64,000 bases of DNA from Forficula auricularia. Lineage: Eukaryota > Arthropoda > Insecta > Dermaptera > Forficulidae. Below the pieces are notes generated by a model that was given only the letters and a program-made list of their open reading frames with translations, did not search any database and was not told the DNA's origin. The position numbers and the translations under genes are program-made. Where the stretch lies: assembly GCA_024734495.1 (NCBI GenBank), contig JALMQS010000225.1, positions 8,807,094 through 8,871,093 on the forward strand. The letters are read 5' to 3'. Positions 10,431-19,729 of the stretch are shown here, piece after piece; positions within the stretch are counted from its first letter, which is position 1; each line of letters starts with the position of its first letter.

Positions 10431-10548
10431 TTAAATTGAAAGTTTTTGCCGAGAGTAGCAGAATTTTTATATATTGAAGGATATTGTTCAATAAATGTGC
10501 CTTCTGCTGGAATTCCAGCAGAAGACACACTCTTTTATTGTCTTCTTC
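10431..10548 (+). mobile_element. V element copy 1 (118 bp) with a documented empty site
   Basis: Exact 12-bp TSD AATTAATTGATA at 10419-10430 and 10549-10560. The sister hAT copy has a single AATTAATTGGTA at 33614-33625 with continuous flanks, so this is a proven insertion of 118 bp. Structure: a head with 'tttttgccgagagtagcaga', then a hairpin whose arms contain CTTCTGCTGGAATT and its complement and end at CTTCTTC. Non-coding. Variable TSD length among V copies (10, 12, 15) points to retroposition. Confidence 0.9.
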
Positions 10549-11089
10549 AATTAATTGATAATTTCTCTCCTGAACTAAAACTTGTCAGGATTTGTCTTTT
10601 AGATCTTTGCACGTTCTTACATGCCAATAGATAATGGATAGTCAGGGATTATCATATCCGTGACCCTTTTAAAAAATAAATTATCATTCCTCATATCCTT
10701 CTTTAATACCATTCGATTTAAACCAGTGATGTCCAACCCTCGGCCCAATATAATGTCATAAAATTCGTTAATTCATTGAAATTTATCTGTAGATACTGGA
10801 AAACACACAATAATTTGGCTTGATAATTTTTTTTCTATAAAATAAGAAATCTGAAAATCTAGAATGAAGTTTTCGAAAAATAAAAGTGATAATTTTAAAT
10901 TTTGAATCTGGAATTAGATTTCAAGAATTTCGAAAAAATAATCATTGTTGGTCTATTTTCGACTCCATTTTCATTAGAAATAAATTTTCTTCATGCAAAC
11001 TTTCTGATTGAATGTTCTAGAACAACAATTAGATACCGATCTGAAAGAAAAATTGAATATTGTCTCTTTATTAAAATTTTATATTAATT

Positions 11090-11287
11090 TTTTTTTTTTT
11101 TTTTATTTAATGTTACCGGGAACAAAGTCCATTTAGACAGCACATAAGTAGAGTGTTAGTAGGGTTAGTGAGGGAGCGGAGTTTTTCAGCCGGTAGACAT
11201 TTTTATTTGCCAGCCAGGATCGAACCCCGGCATTCCGCTCCAACATCGTCATAATCGATCGATGCCGAAGCGAGGTCAGCGCGTTAG
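11090..11287 (-). mobile_element. SINE2 (tRNA-like)
   Basis: Minus strand: a tRNA-like head ending in GGGGTTCGATCCTGG (box B match), a body with 'tgtctaccggctgaaaaact', and a poly(A) tail of about 16. Flanked by a 10-bp TSD TATATTAATT (11080-11089 and 11288-11297). Nested in the hAT element. Box A is less clear than box B. Confidence 0.75.
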
Positions 11288-11599
11288 TATATTAATTATT
11301 ATCTAGCAAGGAAAAAATATAAACAAATACAAATACATAATATCACTTTTTGTAAGTATATAGGTTTGTAGGTATGTATTTACATATATGAGAAGCTATT
11401 TTCAATATTAAAATTTACGAAAAGTAAAATTAGAAGCTCACTATGAGCTGTAAAAATAATAAAATTCATATTTCTACATTATTAACTATCTTTTTTGAAT
11501 ATCAATAGAATTATAATATTTTATCCGCGGTCCAAGACACTCTTTTTCTTCAAATGTGGCCCGGGGAAGCCAAAAAGTTAAACACCCCTGTTCTAGGTA

Positions 11600-11858
11600 A
11601 GACATATTAAAAGTCAAAAGAAAATTAATCCACAAGATTAGGGAGCCCTTTTTCCCCCAAAAAACATTAGCCAATCTTAGAAATTGAACTCGGGTTATCG
11701 TCTTATGAGCCCATAAGCTTCCCGACTCTTCAATACATTTACCTAAAAATCTTTTGAAAATATTTTTTTTCTCGATATTTTCATTAATAAAAAGTCGATA
11801 TCTCTATTAGTTTATGTTTTATCATTGAAAACAGGTGGAGACACTTTTCGTGTTTAAT
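11600..11858. other. Unassigned sequence
   Basis: AT-rich spacer between the hAT element and the next MITE. No feature was recognised. Confidence 0.3.
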
Positions 11859-11862
11859 TTAA

Positions 11863-12533
11863 GGACGTTCCCTAATATAGTTCAGATGCAGTTCGCTCTT
11901 TCCCGTACTCTCACATGCGCAGAAAGGCAAAAATATTTTCACTGCTTCGTTTCTCGGATCTGTCAATATCGCATTCTTACCGACGCTAAAAGACAAAGAA
12001 TAAAAAAAAAACACTTCTTGAAACAGCTCAATGCGAAATTCCAGATGAGAGCAGTATAGTTTGGTTGAGAGAATTAGCTAAAAATCTCAAATGCACCAGC
12101 TTCAGAAGTTTTTTAGATATGGAAAAATTGAGTGATTTTTGTGCAACCTTGCCCAGTCGCCATCTCTCACTTGCCATGCCATGAGACAAAAAAATGAAAA
12201 CCATCAAAAGTACCTAACTTTTAACATTTTTCATACAAAACAAATACCGTTTGATACAATTATTTTAATAGAAAAAATTTGTTATATCTCCAGTTAATGA
12301 TTCTCAGTTTTTCAAAATAATATCAAGGAATTTACGATTGATATTTAATAAAACAGTCGCTTTAACATCAATCGAGATAAGGTTCGCGTGTTAAATACGC
12401 ACATTTCAATGGTCTATATTTACAAATTTAGTGACCATTGAAAAAAAATTTTTACGTATAAAGGACACTTATAAATATGTGTATTCAAAGTTTTAAAAGT
12501 ATTGCAAGAAAATCGATTTATTAGGGAACGTCC
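11863..12533. mobile_element. 671-bp MITE with TTAA flanks
   Basis: The termini GGACGTTCCCTAATA and the inverted TATTAGGGAACGTCC are exact complements over 15 bp, each flanked by TTAA (11859-11862 and 12534-12537). TTAA is the piggyBac target, but a TA-targeting element with longer termini would look the same because TTAA is itself palindromic. The interior has no transposase and no long frame. Confidence 0.75.
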
Positions 12534-12539
12534 TTAAGT

Positions 12540-12990
12540 GATACTTTAGTTTGTTTACTTGATGATATCGGCTGTAAGATACTCTTTAATTCTAATTTTC
12601 TCTAATCTTTTTTCCTAATCTTTGGCACGATTTTCACACATTTTGTTCTGCTTGTTCACTTAGCCAAACATGATCGGTTTGTTTCATTAATAGTCTCGCA
12701 ACTTTGGTCACTCAATTAATCTTATGAACCAACATTTGAGTGTCGTTGTGTTCATTTTAGAGCTTATTGGGGGTGGGGGGAGGGAACAACACCCTCCTCC
12801 CTCCGAACATTATGCTAATCAACACGGCTTTGGTCCATCCATCATCCCTGCTCTTTCTCATCCATTGCAATTTCACTTTTGCATTCTGTTTACAAATCGA
12901 AGCACAGCATAAACAATATATCTTTTTTAACATTTACTAAGTTTATATAATTAGGAAAGTATAAAAAATAAGAAAATTGACCTTTAAGAA
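12540..12990. other. Unassigned sequence
   Basis: Includes a G-run (12769-12782) and a more balanced stretch to about 12900. No copies or coding signal were found. Confidence 0.35.
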
Positions 12991-12994
12991 TTTT

Positions 12995-13575
12995 TTACTT
13001 TACCATACAGGATAAGGTCAAGTATTGTAATCATGCATGAAAAAAGTGTTTTTTTCCTTCATTTTTTCGAAATATCTCAAAAATGACTGAAACTATTTTG
13101 ATCAAAAAAATTGACCGAAACCATGGCATTTCGCTCTACAAAAAAGCTCAAATAAGTAAACATCGAAAAAATTATATTTTAATAATTGTTTTGTCAAAAT
13201 GTCTGTTAGTTAGTCTGGTTGTCTGTCCGTTAGTCTGTGCGTTACCAAATTTTTGTGGACGAGCTAGCTCAAAAACAAGTTTGAATATCAAAACCAAATT
13301 TCACATGTAGTTTTGGTCCATTGAGATTAAGTGCTGATTAGATTTTGGTGCATATGGACCCAAAATTAAGGGGGGGGGGTTAAAAATGAAAAATCTAGGC
13401 CATTTGAGCATATTCAACCAAATTTTGTATATATAATCAGTGGACCCCCAGAAGTCTAAAAATGAAAAAACTAACCTCCCAAAATGTTGGTGGGGGGAGG
13501 GGGGGGGTCAAAAAATGAAAATCTTGGCCATTTACCAAACTCAACCAAATTTTCTATACATAATCAGTGAAATTT
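12995..13575 (+). repeat. Dispersed repeat R2, copy 1
   Basis: Starts with 'tactttaccatacagg' and continues with 'gaaatatctcaaaaatgact', 'accatggcatttcg', 'ttgtcaaaatgtctgttagt', 'gtgcgttaccaaattttt', and two runs of G8-G10 separated by 'tatataatcagtgg'. The same order occurs inverted at 30205-30895 and direct at 45535-45850. The R1-type blocks ('accaaattttgtata') are shared, so R1 and R2 are related or composite. Non-coding. Confidence 0.75.
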
Positions 13576-13599
13576 TTGGGAATATTGACCTAAAAAGTT

Positions 13600-13875
13600 C
13601 GTTGACAGGATAACCTCTTTAACTTCTAAAAACCTGTACAGACGATAAAAACAAGTTCAGACACGTTTTGGTCTATTATAAATTATTATAGAAAAATCCA
13701 TTACTTGAACTAAAACAATACTCTTTATATTTATGGAGGGTAAAGAAATAATAAAAAATAATCAATTGCATATTGCATTGGACCAGCGAAATTTACATTG
13801 AATTTGTTGAAGGTTAAATTTCTATTTAAACACACATAATTAACTATAGGTAACTATTTTTTGAATATAAAATCA
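13600..13875. other. Unassigned AT-rich sequence
   Basis: No feature was recognised. Confidence 0.3.
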
Positions 13876-14120
13876 AATTATACAATATGATTGAAAAGTT
13901 TTTATTTTGCCGAGAGTAGCAGTGTTGATTCATTAAGAGAAACGAAGAGGTTGTCCTCTGCTTGATGCACATAAACATACACACCTATATATATATATAT
14001 AAATTATATAGATATGATAAGATTGAAGTAATTTTGGAGACGGACTGATAAGTGAACTTGGTTGGATATTGATGAGGCCATCCGAAAAAAGAAGAATATA
14101 ATTTATACATCTTTTTATTC

Positions 14121-14170
14121 ATAAACCGACGTTTCGCAGGCTATTCCCTCCTTCTTCAGGGTCCCTTCAC
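14121..14170 (-). ncRNA. Hammerhead ribozyme motif, left arm of element c
   Basis: Minus strand: CCCTGAAGA, stem II GGAGG/CCTGC (one mismatch), GAAAC, GTC and GG. The inner part of stem I is CC/GG. The core CUGANGA is intact. Confidence 0.7.
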
Positions 14171-14179
14171 GGACTTTTC

Positions 14180-14232
14180 AAAACCATGAAGAAGGAGGGA
14201 ATAGCCTGCGAAACGTCGGTTTATTAATATAA
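14180..14232 (+). ncRNA. Hammerhead ribozyme motif, right arm of element c
   Basis: Same stem II and GAAACGTC as the left arm, but the core reads CATGAAGA, so the first core C has been replaced by A. Probably inactive by itself. Confidence 0.55.
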
Positions 14233-14317
14233 AGATAGTATAAATTATCTTCTTCTTTTTTGGACTGCCTCATCAATATCCACTCAATACATAGATATGT
14301 ATATATATTATTTATTT

Positions 14318-14365
14318 GTTTGAGACTATAGTTTTTTCGAAGGCTTGGGCCTCATCATCAGTCAT
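14318..14365 (-). ncRNA. Hammerhead ribozyme motif in element U1
   Basis: Minus strand: GACTGATGAT, stem II GAGGC-CCAA-GCCTTC (nearly paired), then GAAA, extra A residues, ACTATAGT and C. Stem III is the self-complementary ACTATAGT region and stem I starts GA/TC. Copies at 40810-40853 and 41326-41368 decayed at other positions. Together they support an original full hammerhead with a GAAGGC/GCCTTC stem II. Confidence 0.7.
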
Positions 14366-14649
14366 TTTTTAATTATATAAATATTATTTTTCATTGTGTC
14401 AGTATCGCGCGGATATTGAAAATTTTTTACTCTTACTTGACTGGAAAGTTAATTAAAATTAAAAAACTCTCCAGCTGAGTAAGATCAAAAAAATTTCAAT
14501 ATCAACTCGATACTGGCCCCATGAAAAATAATATTTATATTAAAAAAAATATATATACTCGTATATTTGATATATAGTATGTAGATGGATATGTTTATTT
14601 GCATCAAGCAGAGGACAACCTTTTTGTTTCTCTTTATGGATATACAATA

Positions 14650-15695
14650 AAACTCCGTCGTTTCGATCAGCCTATTCCGCAAATGTTTTCAAGTATGAAC
14701 ACCCAATTCGAGTTTTATCCTTTTGAAGATTTGGATCTATCAAATGATATTTATTTTTTTCCTCGACAAAAGAAAATACTTTTTTATAATCTTGTAATAA
14801 TCTGTATTATCCCTATCGAATATTTTTTTCGTTTTCTCATCACTAAAGAGCTGATCAAATAAATATAGCTCGTTTCTACCCAAGAAAATCCCTTGATCTG
14901 CTCAATCCTATACACAAGCCCTTGTTATATTTTTTGATATTTATTTATTTTTTAATGATACAAGATATGAATGTCCTATATAAGTCTTAAACGAATCTTG
15001 CATTCCAGTATAAAGATTAAATATTCTGAAGTTAAACTATCTTCTCGTTCTGATGTTTAGGTGAAGAGAAATGATTGGGCCAAATCTGTCTTTAATACTC
15101 TATAATGATGATGATGATGATTCTGATTCTGATGGTTCAAGTACCATTGTAGACGAAATTATTGAAGCTAATCTAAAAAAAGTTATTCTGAACAATTTGC
15201 AAGTATAACTATGGAATATGGAGGGGTCCATCTTTTTGCTACAATTTCTTCTTGCACTATTAAAAATAAATAAATAAATAATAAAAAATAGATATATCGG
15301 AAAACACTAATTTCTGGGACACGAAACATGTTAGTTTTTCATCAAAGAAAATATTCCATATTTAAAGAAGCTTCTCGTTCTGATCTTTGGGTGAAGAAAA
15401 TTGATTGGGCCAAACCATTCTTAAATATTGACAAAATAGTAATTATTATTAAAGTCCATTCTTTTTATATTAAACGAGCAATTTTTGTATATATTTATAT
15501 AGAATCAGTTTCTCAAAAAACGGCTCTAACGATTTGGATCAAATTCACGGGTTAGGAGGGTTTTATGTTGGCAATTCGATCTGGCACCGTCTCATCTTCG
15601 GCTAAGTTGTTTTTGAAGGTTTTTTTGCTAATTGAAATAATTATTCACAGGTGGTTGTCTAGATAAAAATGTATATTTACATTTTTATTCAATTT
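14650..15695. other. AT-rich sequence with an imperfect duplication
   Basis: About 15045-15110 and 15366-15430 are diverged copies sharing 'cttctcgttctgat', 'gggtgaaga'-type words and 'attgggccaaa'. Each could read as a short peptide, but stops interrupt one copy. A GAT-trinucleotide run lies at 15109-15120. No gene was recognised. Confidence 0.4.
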
Positions 15696-15713
15696 CCTTT
15701 TAATAAATAATTG

Positions 15714-15859
15714 AAGGAGACAATAAAAGAGTGTGTCTTCTGCTGGAATTATAAATTAAAATTTAATAAAATAAAATTTATAATTCCAGCAGAAGACACA
15801 CTCTTTTATTGTCTCCTTCAATATATAAAAATTCTGCTACTCTCGGCAAAAACTTTCAA
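15714..15859 (-). mobile_element. V element copy 2
   Basis: Exact 15-bp TSD TTTAATAAATAATTG (15699-15713, 15860-15874). In minus orientation the head 'tttttgccgagagtagcaga' comes first, then a hairpin with arms containing 'caataaaagagtgtgtcttc' and its perfect complement around a short AT loop (15750-15780). The arms are essentially identical, so this copy is young. Confidence 0.9.
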
Positions 15860-16009
15860 TTTAATAAATAATTGGTTTTTTAATTTTAAATCCCACTAAA
15901 AGATCATTACAAATATATTTAGCATCGCTGGGTGGCCAGGTACTTATTTAATTAATCAAGTATGTTAGCAGGTATTTGGACGGGAAAGTATCAAATCAAA
16001 AAATTCTCA

Positions 16010-16062
16010 TCGATTTACGCGACGTTTCGCCAATTTTATTTCGGCTTCATCAGGCGTCTCAA
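16010..16062 (-). ncRNA. Hammerhead ribozyme motif, left arm of element d
   Basis: Minus strand: stem I ACGC, core CTGATGA (16047-16053), A, stem II GCC/GGC closing a loop of about 11 nt, GAAAC, GTC, then GCGT pairing with ACGC. Every invariant core position is canonical and stem I is 4 bp without mismatch. This is the cleanest hammerhead in the window. Confidence 0.82.
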
Positions 16063-16312
16063 TGATTATAATTAATTATAAGATATAATAGATATGAACA
16101 TATTTCTGAATTAACTCAATTGTATCTGATTCTTTTTATGGTCCGAACAATTATTTAATTTACATATAAGAAAGATTCAACTGTATATTTAAGTGAATGT
16201 TTCAATAATCCAGTAATTTGAATCTTTCTTATATGTAAATTAAATAATTGTTCGGACCATAAAAAGAATCAGATACAATTGAGTTAATTCAGAAATACGT
16301 GCATATCTATTA

Positions 16313-17054
16313 GATCGTTCGGAAAGTCATTTCGTTTTTTTTGGTGAAAATGAAAGACCATTTTCTTATAGTGAATAAATATTTTATTAAATTATATATT
16401 CCTCATTTTGGTCCAATACCTTTTGCCATTTTTCTGGCAGTGGCATTATTGCACATTCAAAAAAATTTTGATCATTTCTGGCAAAAAACTGATCCAATGC
16501 ATTTTTGACACCTTCATTTGAAGTAAAGGTTTTGCCGTCTAAAAAATTTTTCAGGGACCGGAAAAAGAAATAATTCGATGGTGGCAGATCTGGGGAATAT
16601 GGTGGGTGTGGTAGTACATTCCATCCAAGCTGTAAAAGCTTTTGACGAGTTACAAAACTTGGATGAGATCGCGCGTTATCCTGATGGAATATCTTTTCTA
16701 TTGAACAATTCTAGCCTTTTCTGTTTTAGTAAATCATTCAATTTGTCTAGCTGATGTCAGTACACTTCAGAATTAATCGTGGTATTGGCTGACAAAAGTT
16801 CAAAAAATAAAATTCCCTTGAAATCCCACCAGACAGAGAGCATCACCTTGTTTTGATGAATATCGGCTTTCGAACTGGTTTGAGCTGATTCATCTTTATT
16901 ACTCCACGATCTCTTGCGTTTCACATTATTGTAGAGTGTAGACAAACCATTTCTCGTCCCCAGTGACAAATTCTCTTAAAAAATGGGTTATTTTCTTGAC
17001 GCTTTAGAAGCAAATCTCTGGGAAACAACGAAATGACTTTCCGAACTACCTGAT
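16313..17054 (-). mobile_element. Internally deleted mariner element
   Basis: Inverted termini share GTTCGGAAAGTCATTTCG at both ends with TA at each flank. The opposite arm of element d preserves the uninterrupted target (about 16083-16102), confirming insertion at TA. The transposase is on the minus strand and lacks its N-terminal DNA-binding third: the right terminus runs almost directly into the catalytic domain. Length is about 740 bp against roughly 1.3 kb for full mariners. Confidence 0.85.
16378..17035 (-). pseudogene. Mariner transposase, N-terminally deleted and mutated
   Basis: From the N-terminal side it contains VTGDEKWFVYTL (first catalytic Asp), after a frameshift near 16930 LSVWWDFKGILFFELLSANT, then further on GWNVLPHPPYSPDLPPSNYF. 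The third acidic residue of the D,D34D triad, normally in PSD, is Asn here. The C-terminal part reads LPEKWQKVLDQNEEYIIK-like sequence. The missing HTH domains, frameshift and lost catalytic Asp make it inactive. Confidence 0.85.
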
Positions 17055-17085
17055 ATTATATATCGTATAATTTATTATAATCATT

Positions 17086-17132
17086 GAGAAGCCTGATGAA
17101 GAGGAAATAAAATTGCCGAAACGTCGCGTAAA
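17086..17132 (+). ncRNA. Hammerhead motif, right arm of element d
   Basis: CTGATGA, then a stem II region changed from GCC to GAGG so that it no longer pairs cleanly with GCC on the far side, then GAAAC, GTC and GCGT. Stem I has only two pairs left. It is a decayed partner of 16010-16062. Confidence 0.6.
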
Positions 17133-17187
17133 TCGATGAGAATTTTTTGATTTGATACTTTTCCGTTCAAATACCTGCTAACATATA

Positions 17188-18060
17188 GGGTGGGCCATTT
17201 AAGATTTGGAATTTGAATAGGCTATAAAAAAAACTGATGAATATTTTTTTTTCAAAGTTATGAGTTTATTAGAAAGATTGAACCTTTCTATTTAGGAATG
17301 GAAGACATCATTCAAATTACTGCCACGGCTAGCTTTATTGTAAATACCCCATTCGATCAGTTCAATTTTTCATTACATTTTCGATTGTTTGGGTCTCTAT
17401 TTCGTCAATGGAAACTTCGATTTCATGTCGTCTATGTCATCCTCTTCAATTTTGGGAAACAAAAATCGCTTAGAATGGCACGGTAGCGATCGCCATTCAC
17501 TGTAACGGGGTTTCTTTGCTCATTTTCGAAGAAAAATGGCCCAATAATGCCGCCAGACCAAAATCCGCACCAGACAGTCACTTGTTGTGGAGCATTGGTT
17601 TCTCCACGATGACGTGTGGATTTTCTGAGCCCCAGATACGACAATTTTGCTTATTGACGAATCCTCTGAGGTGGAAATGAGTTTCATCTGAAAAGTTAGT
17701 TTTTCGGTAAAAATGCTCATCTTCGATCAAGCGGTCTTCGGCCCATTAAGCAAACCGAAAAAGCGTCGGATGATGACTGAGATCTTTACGCAAAATTCTT
17801 CTCAAAGAAGTGCTTGAAATGTTCAATTCTTGAGAACAATGACGAGTTGATGTTGATGGTTGTTCACGCACACTCTGAGAAACAGCAGCGATGTTTTCGG
17901 CTTAGCGCTTGAGTACTTGATTAATTGTAATTATTCTTATTTATGTGTGACCCTTGAAAATTTTAAAGTCTTCAATGTGTCCCGCGGTGCAATTTGGGTT
18001 GGTCAGGCAGATCTACGGTCTCCCCAAATTTTGCAGATGGAGAGTTGAGCTTCCGCGGTC
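17188..18060 (-). pseudogene. Tc3-like (IS630/Tc1-mariner superfamily) transposase relic
   Basis: Minus-strand fragments in order: AENIAAVSQSVREQPSTSTR with an HTH-type region (about 17900-17820), FSDETHFHLRGFVNKQNCRI and WGSENPHV (about 17700-17610, first catalytic Asp in FSDE), VTVWCGFWSGGIIGPFFFEN (about 17575-17515), VNGDRYRAIL, and a C-terminal LNDV-type end at about 17300. The segment with the remaining catalytic residues is deleted between about 17440 and 17350. Multiple frameshifts. The left terminus may be the 'tagggtgggccattt' at 17186. I recognise the family from memory of arthropod elements. Confidence 0.8.
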
Positions 18061-19375
18061 GACTGGAAACCACAGCCCCTCTTGTAATAAATTTAATTAC
18101 AGACTATTATAAATGCTTGTAGGTTTGTTTATGCTTGGCAATTTTTTGTCAACGAACAATTTAAGCTAGAGAAATTAACTAGACATGAAAGGGAAATTCA
18201 AGCTCTTGTGCCAAATTTCAGCTTTTTAGCTGCAACTATTAAAAACTCCATATAAAAAGATTCTGATTTCTTCCAATTTTCTGAACTTTATTTATATCAT
18301 ACCATAAACACGATCAAAGAATATATGTAGGTATATATATGGTAGTGTACCATTTTTCATACAAAAGAAGCTATTGAAAATTTACGACCACCCAGAAATG
18401 GTGCTGAAAGCGTTCTGTTTTTGTGAAAATATGTCATTGCTTCGCCTGTATATATTCCTCCAAATACATTACACATTTATATTAAATATATCTTCGTGTC
18501 GATTTCTGTGAGCTCTTCAAAAATATACCGAAATCAATAAATAAATAAATATATATTTCAATATTTACTTTGATATTCATATGATATAGGCTGAATATCT
18601 TTTGCCCGAAAACAAATAGCATTTGATTTTTTTTTCATTTAAAATAAACATATATCCAATATAAATAAAATGACCAATTCGTTAATTAAAATTTTCAATT
18701 TCAATTATATACATATACTGTATTATATAACACATACCTTCCTATAAAGAGACTGCAAAAAATGATTATTTCAATGAATATAATAATCTTGATGATTATT
18801 TTTTTATCATTGATTATTTATTCACGGACATATGGTATATTGAATAAAATGTAAATATAAACTAAATAATTTATTGATGGATTTTTATTATACATTTTTT
18901 TCGATTACATAAATGAAAATTATTTAATAATTATTATTATATTTGTATTTATTCGTATGGGATAATTTATACAGAAATAACGATGGAAATATGAACCTGG
19001 TGGGAGCAACGATGGCCTGGTAAAGTGAAGCCATCATATCCCTGGTTTCGAATTATGATTCAGTCAATTATTATTTTTAATGCTAATATTATATACTAAA
19101 TACATCATACTAATCTAGTTAACAATTTCCTAGAATGTTATAACAATGAAGAGTTTGATGAGCATAATCTGTAATGCTCGCAAGCAAGAAGGCATAACCT
19201 ATTTAGATTTAGAAAAATAAATTGATCTAGTGAAACTGGTTAAAACCTTTACATTTTCATTAATTCACATCAAATAAATTCGTTTCGAATTTACTGAGAG
19301 AAATGAAAAATTTTTATTGACAAAATTTTCGTAAATCTTCTTTTCAATATTACCGATATCACTCGTATCCATATT
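18061..19375. other. AT-rich sequence without recognised gene
   Basis: Low-complexity and AT-rich. It includes a weak tRNA-like stretch at 18985-19065. The phrase 'gccaaatttcagctttttag' near 18215 recurs in diverged form near 32100, 38765 and 50970, so a dispersed repeat fragment may be present. Confidence 0.35.
18985..19065 (+). repeat. Possible tRNA-derived SINE head
   Basis: 'GATGGCCTGGTAAAGTG' (box A-like) is followed 25 nt later by 'CTGGTTTCGAATTATG' (box B-like, imperfect). No acceptor stem and no CCA context, so it is not a functional tRNA. It may be a solitary SINE head. Only one copy was seen. Confidence 0.3.
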
Positions 19376-19384
19376 AAAATTCAT

Positions 19385-19480
19385 AGGAATTGTAGGGTAC
19401 TGGATAAAGATTTTAAATTAAAACACAAAAACTCTGTGTTTTAATTTAAAATCTTTATCCAATTTCCTACGATACTTCTT
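19385..19480 (+). repeat. Hairpin related to the arms of element g
   Basis: The perfect hairpin 'ggataaagattttaaatt'/'aatttaaaatctttatcc' closes on AAAACTCTGTGTTT. The flanks 'aaactctg', 'ttatccaatttccta' match the arms of the ribozyme element at 38850-39190. It is a short derivative in which the ribozyme portion is absent. Confidence 0.6.
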
Positions 19481-19516
19481 TTCAATGTAAAAGTTTTTCT
19501 TTTGATTAAAAAAATA

Positions 19517-19723
19517 CAGTAGAGTCTCGCTAATCCGGCACTATAAAAACTACGGGGAATGCTCGGATTACTGGATTGTATAGAAAAATTCATAATAAAT
19601 AAAATAAAATAAAATAAATTTCACCCGATATGGGTAACAAACGTGTACCAAATCGAAGGCGGAGGCTATCGGATTATTAGACATGCCGGTCTATTGAAGT
19701 TCCGGATTAGTGAGACTCTACTG
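19517..19723. mobile_element. pogo/Tigger-type MITE, 207 bp
   Basis: The termini CAGTAGAGTCTCGCTAATCC and the inverted GGATTAGTGAGACTCTACTG match the CAGTAGAGTCTCG consensus of pogo/Tigger elements. TA flanks both sides (19515-19516, 19724-19725), as the superfamily requires. The interior is AT-rich without a frame. The near-identical termini suggest moderate age. Confidence 0.9.
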
Positions 19724-19729
19724 TAATAT

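Larger units (their letters stand above)
10038..11590 (+). mobile_element. hAT-like non-autonomous element, copy 1
   Basis: The left end CAGGGCTGTCCAAC and inverted right end AAACACCCCTG fit the CAGGGGTGT terminus of hAT/Charlie-type elements. The flanks are an 8-bp TSD with one mismatch (TTCGAGGT 10030-10037, TTCTAGGT 11591-11598), as expected for hAT. A GC-rich subterminal block (CTGCGGGCTGCATGCGGCCC) follows the left end. A second TIR-like block near 10730 suggests nesting of two elements. Two younger insertions lie inside: V1 (10431-10548) and SINE2 (11090-11287). No transposase remains. Confidence 0.8.
14017..14290 (+). mobile_element. Snap-back retroelement 'c' with two opposed hammerheads
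   Basis: Exact 9-bp TSD ATAGATATG (14008-14016, 14291-14299). A head of about 38 nt is on the left only. Arms then begin 'ttggttggatattgatgagg' and close with the inverted sequence. The hammerhead arms face each other around a short loop near 14172. It is nested in U1, so it is the younger of the two insertions. Confidence 0.82.
13888..14640 (+). mobile_element. U element copy 1: snap-back retroelement with hammerhead arm
   Basis: Exact 9-bp TSD TATACAATA (13879-13887, 14641-14649). It starts with the head 'ttgccgagagtagcag', shared with V elements, then the U module (AGAGG-TTGT-CCTCT hairpin, CTGCTTGATGC). Arms pair around a loop near 14455 ('gatattgaaaatttttt' with 'aaaaatttcaatatc'), and an inverted U module closes the right side without the head. 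The left arm keeps a hammerhead at 14318-14365. The right counterpart is deleted. Element c (14017-14290) is nested in the left arm. Confidence 0.82.
15939..17187 (+). mobile_element. Snap-back retroelement 'd' with two opposed hammerheads and a nested mariner
   Basis: Outer arms begin 'tatgttagcaggtatttgga' and close with its complement ending near 17184. Hammerhead motifs sit at 16010-16062 (minus) and 17086-17132 (plus). The inner palindrome pairs 'aattatttaatttacatata' at about 16148 with its complement at about 16224. A mariner interrupts the right arm. A possible 9-bp TSD (GGGTGGCCA at 15930; GGGTGGGCCA at 17188) has one extra G and may instead belong to the neighbouring Tc3-like element, so the exact ends are uncertain. 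Confidence 0.72.

Noticed and set aside
18985..19065. Functional tRNA gene
   Set aside because: Only box-like words; acceptor and anticodon stems do not form.
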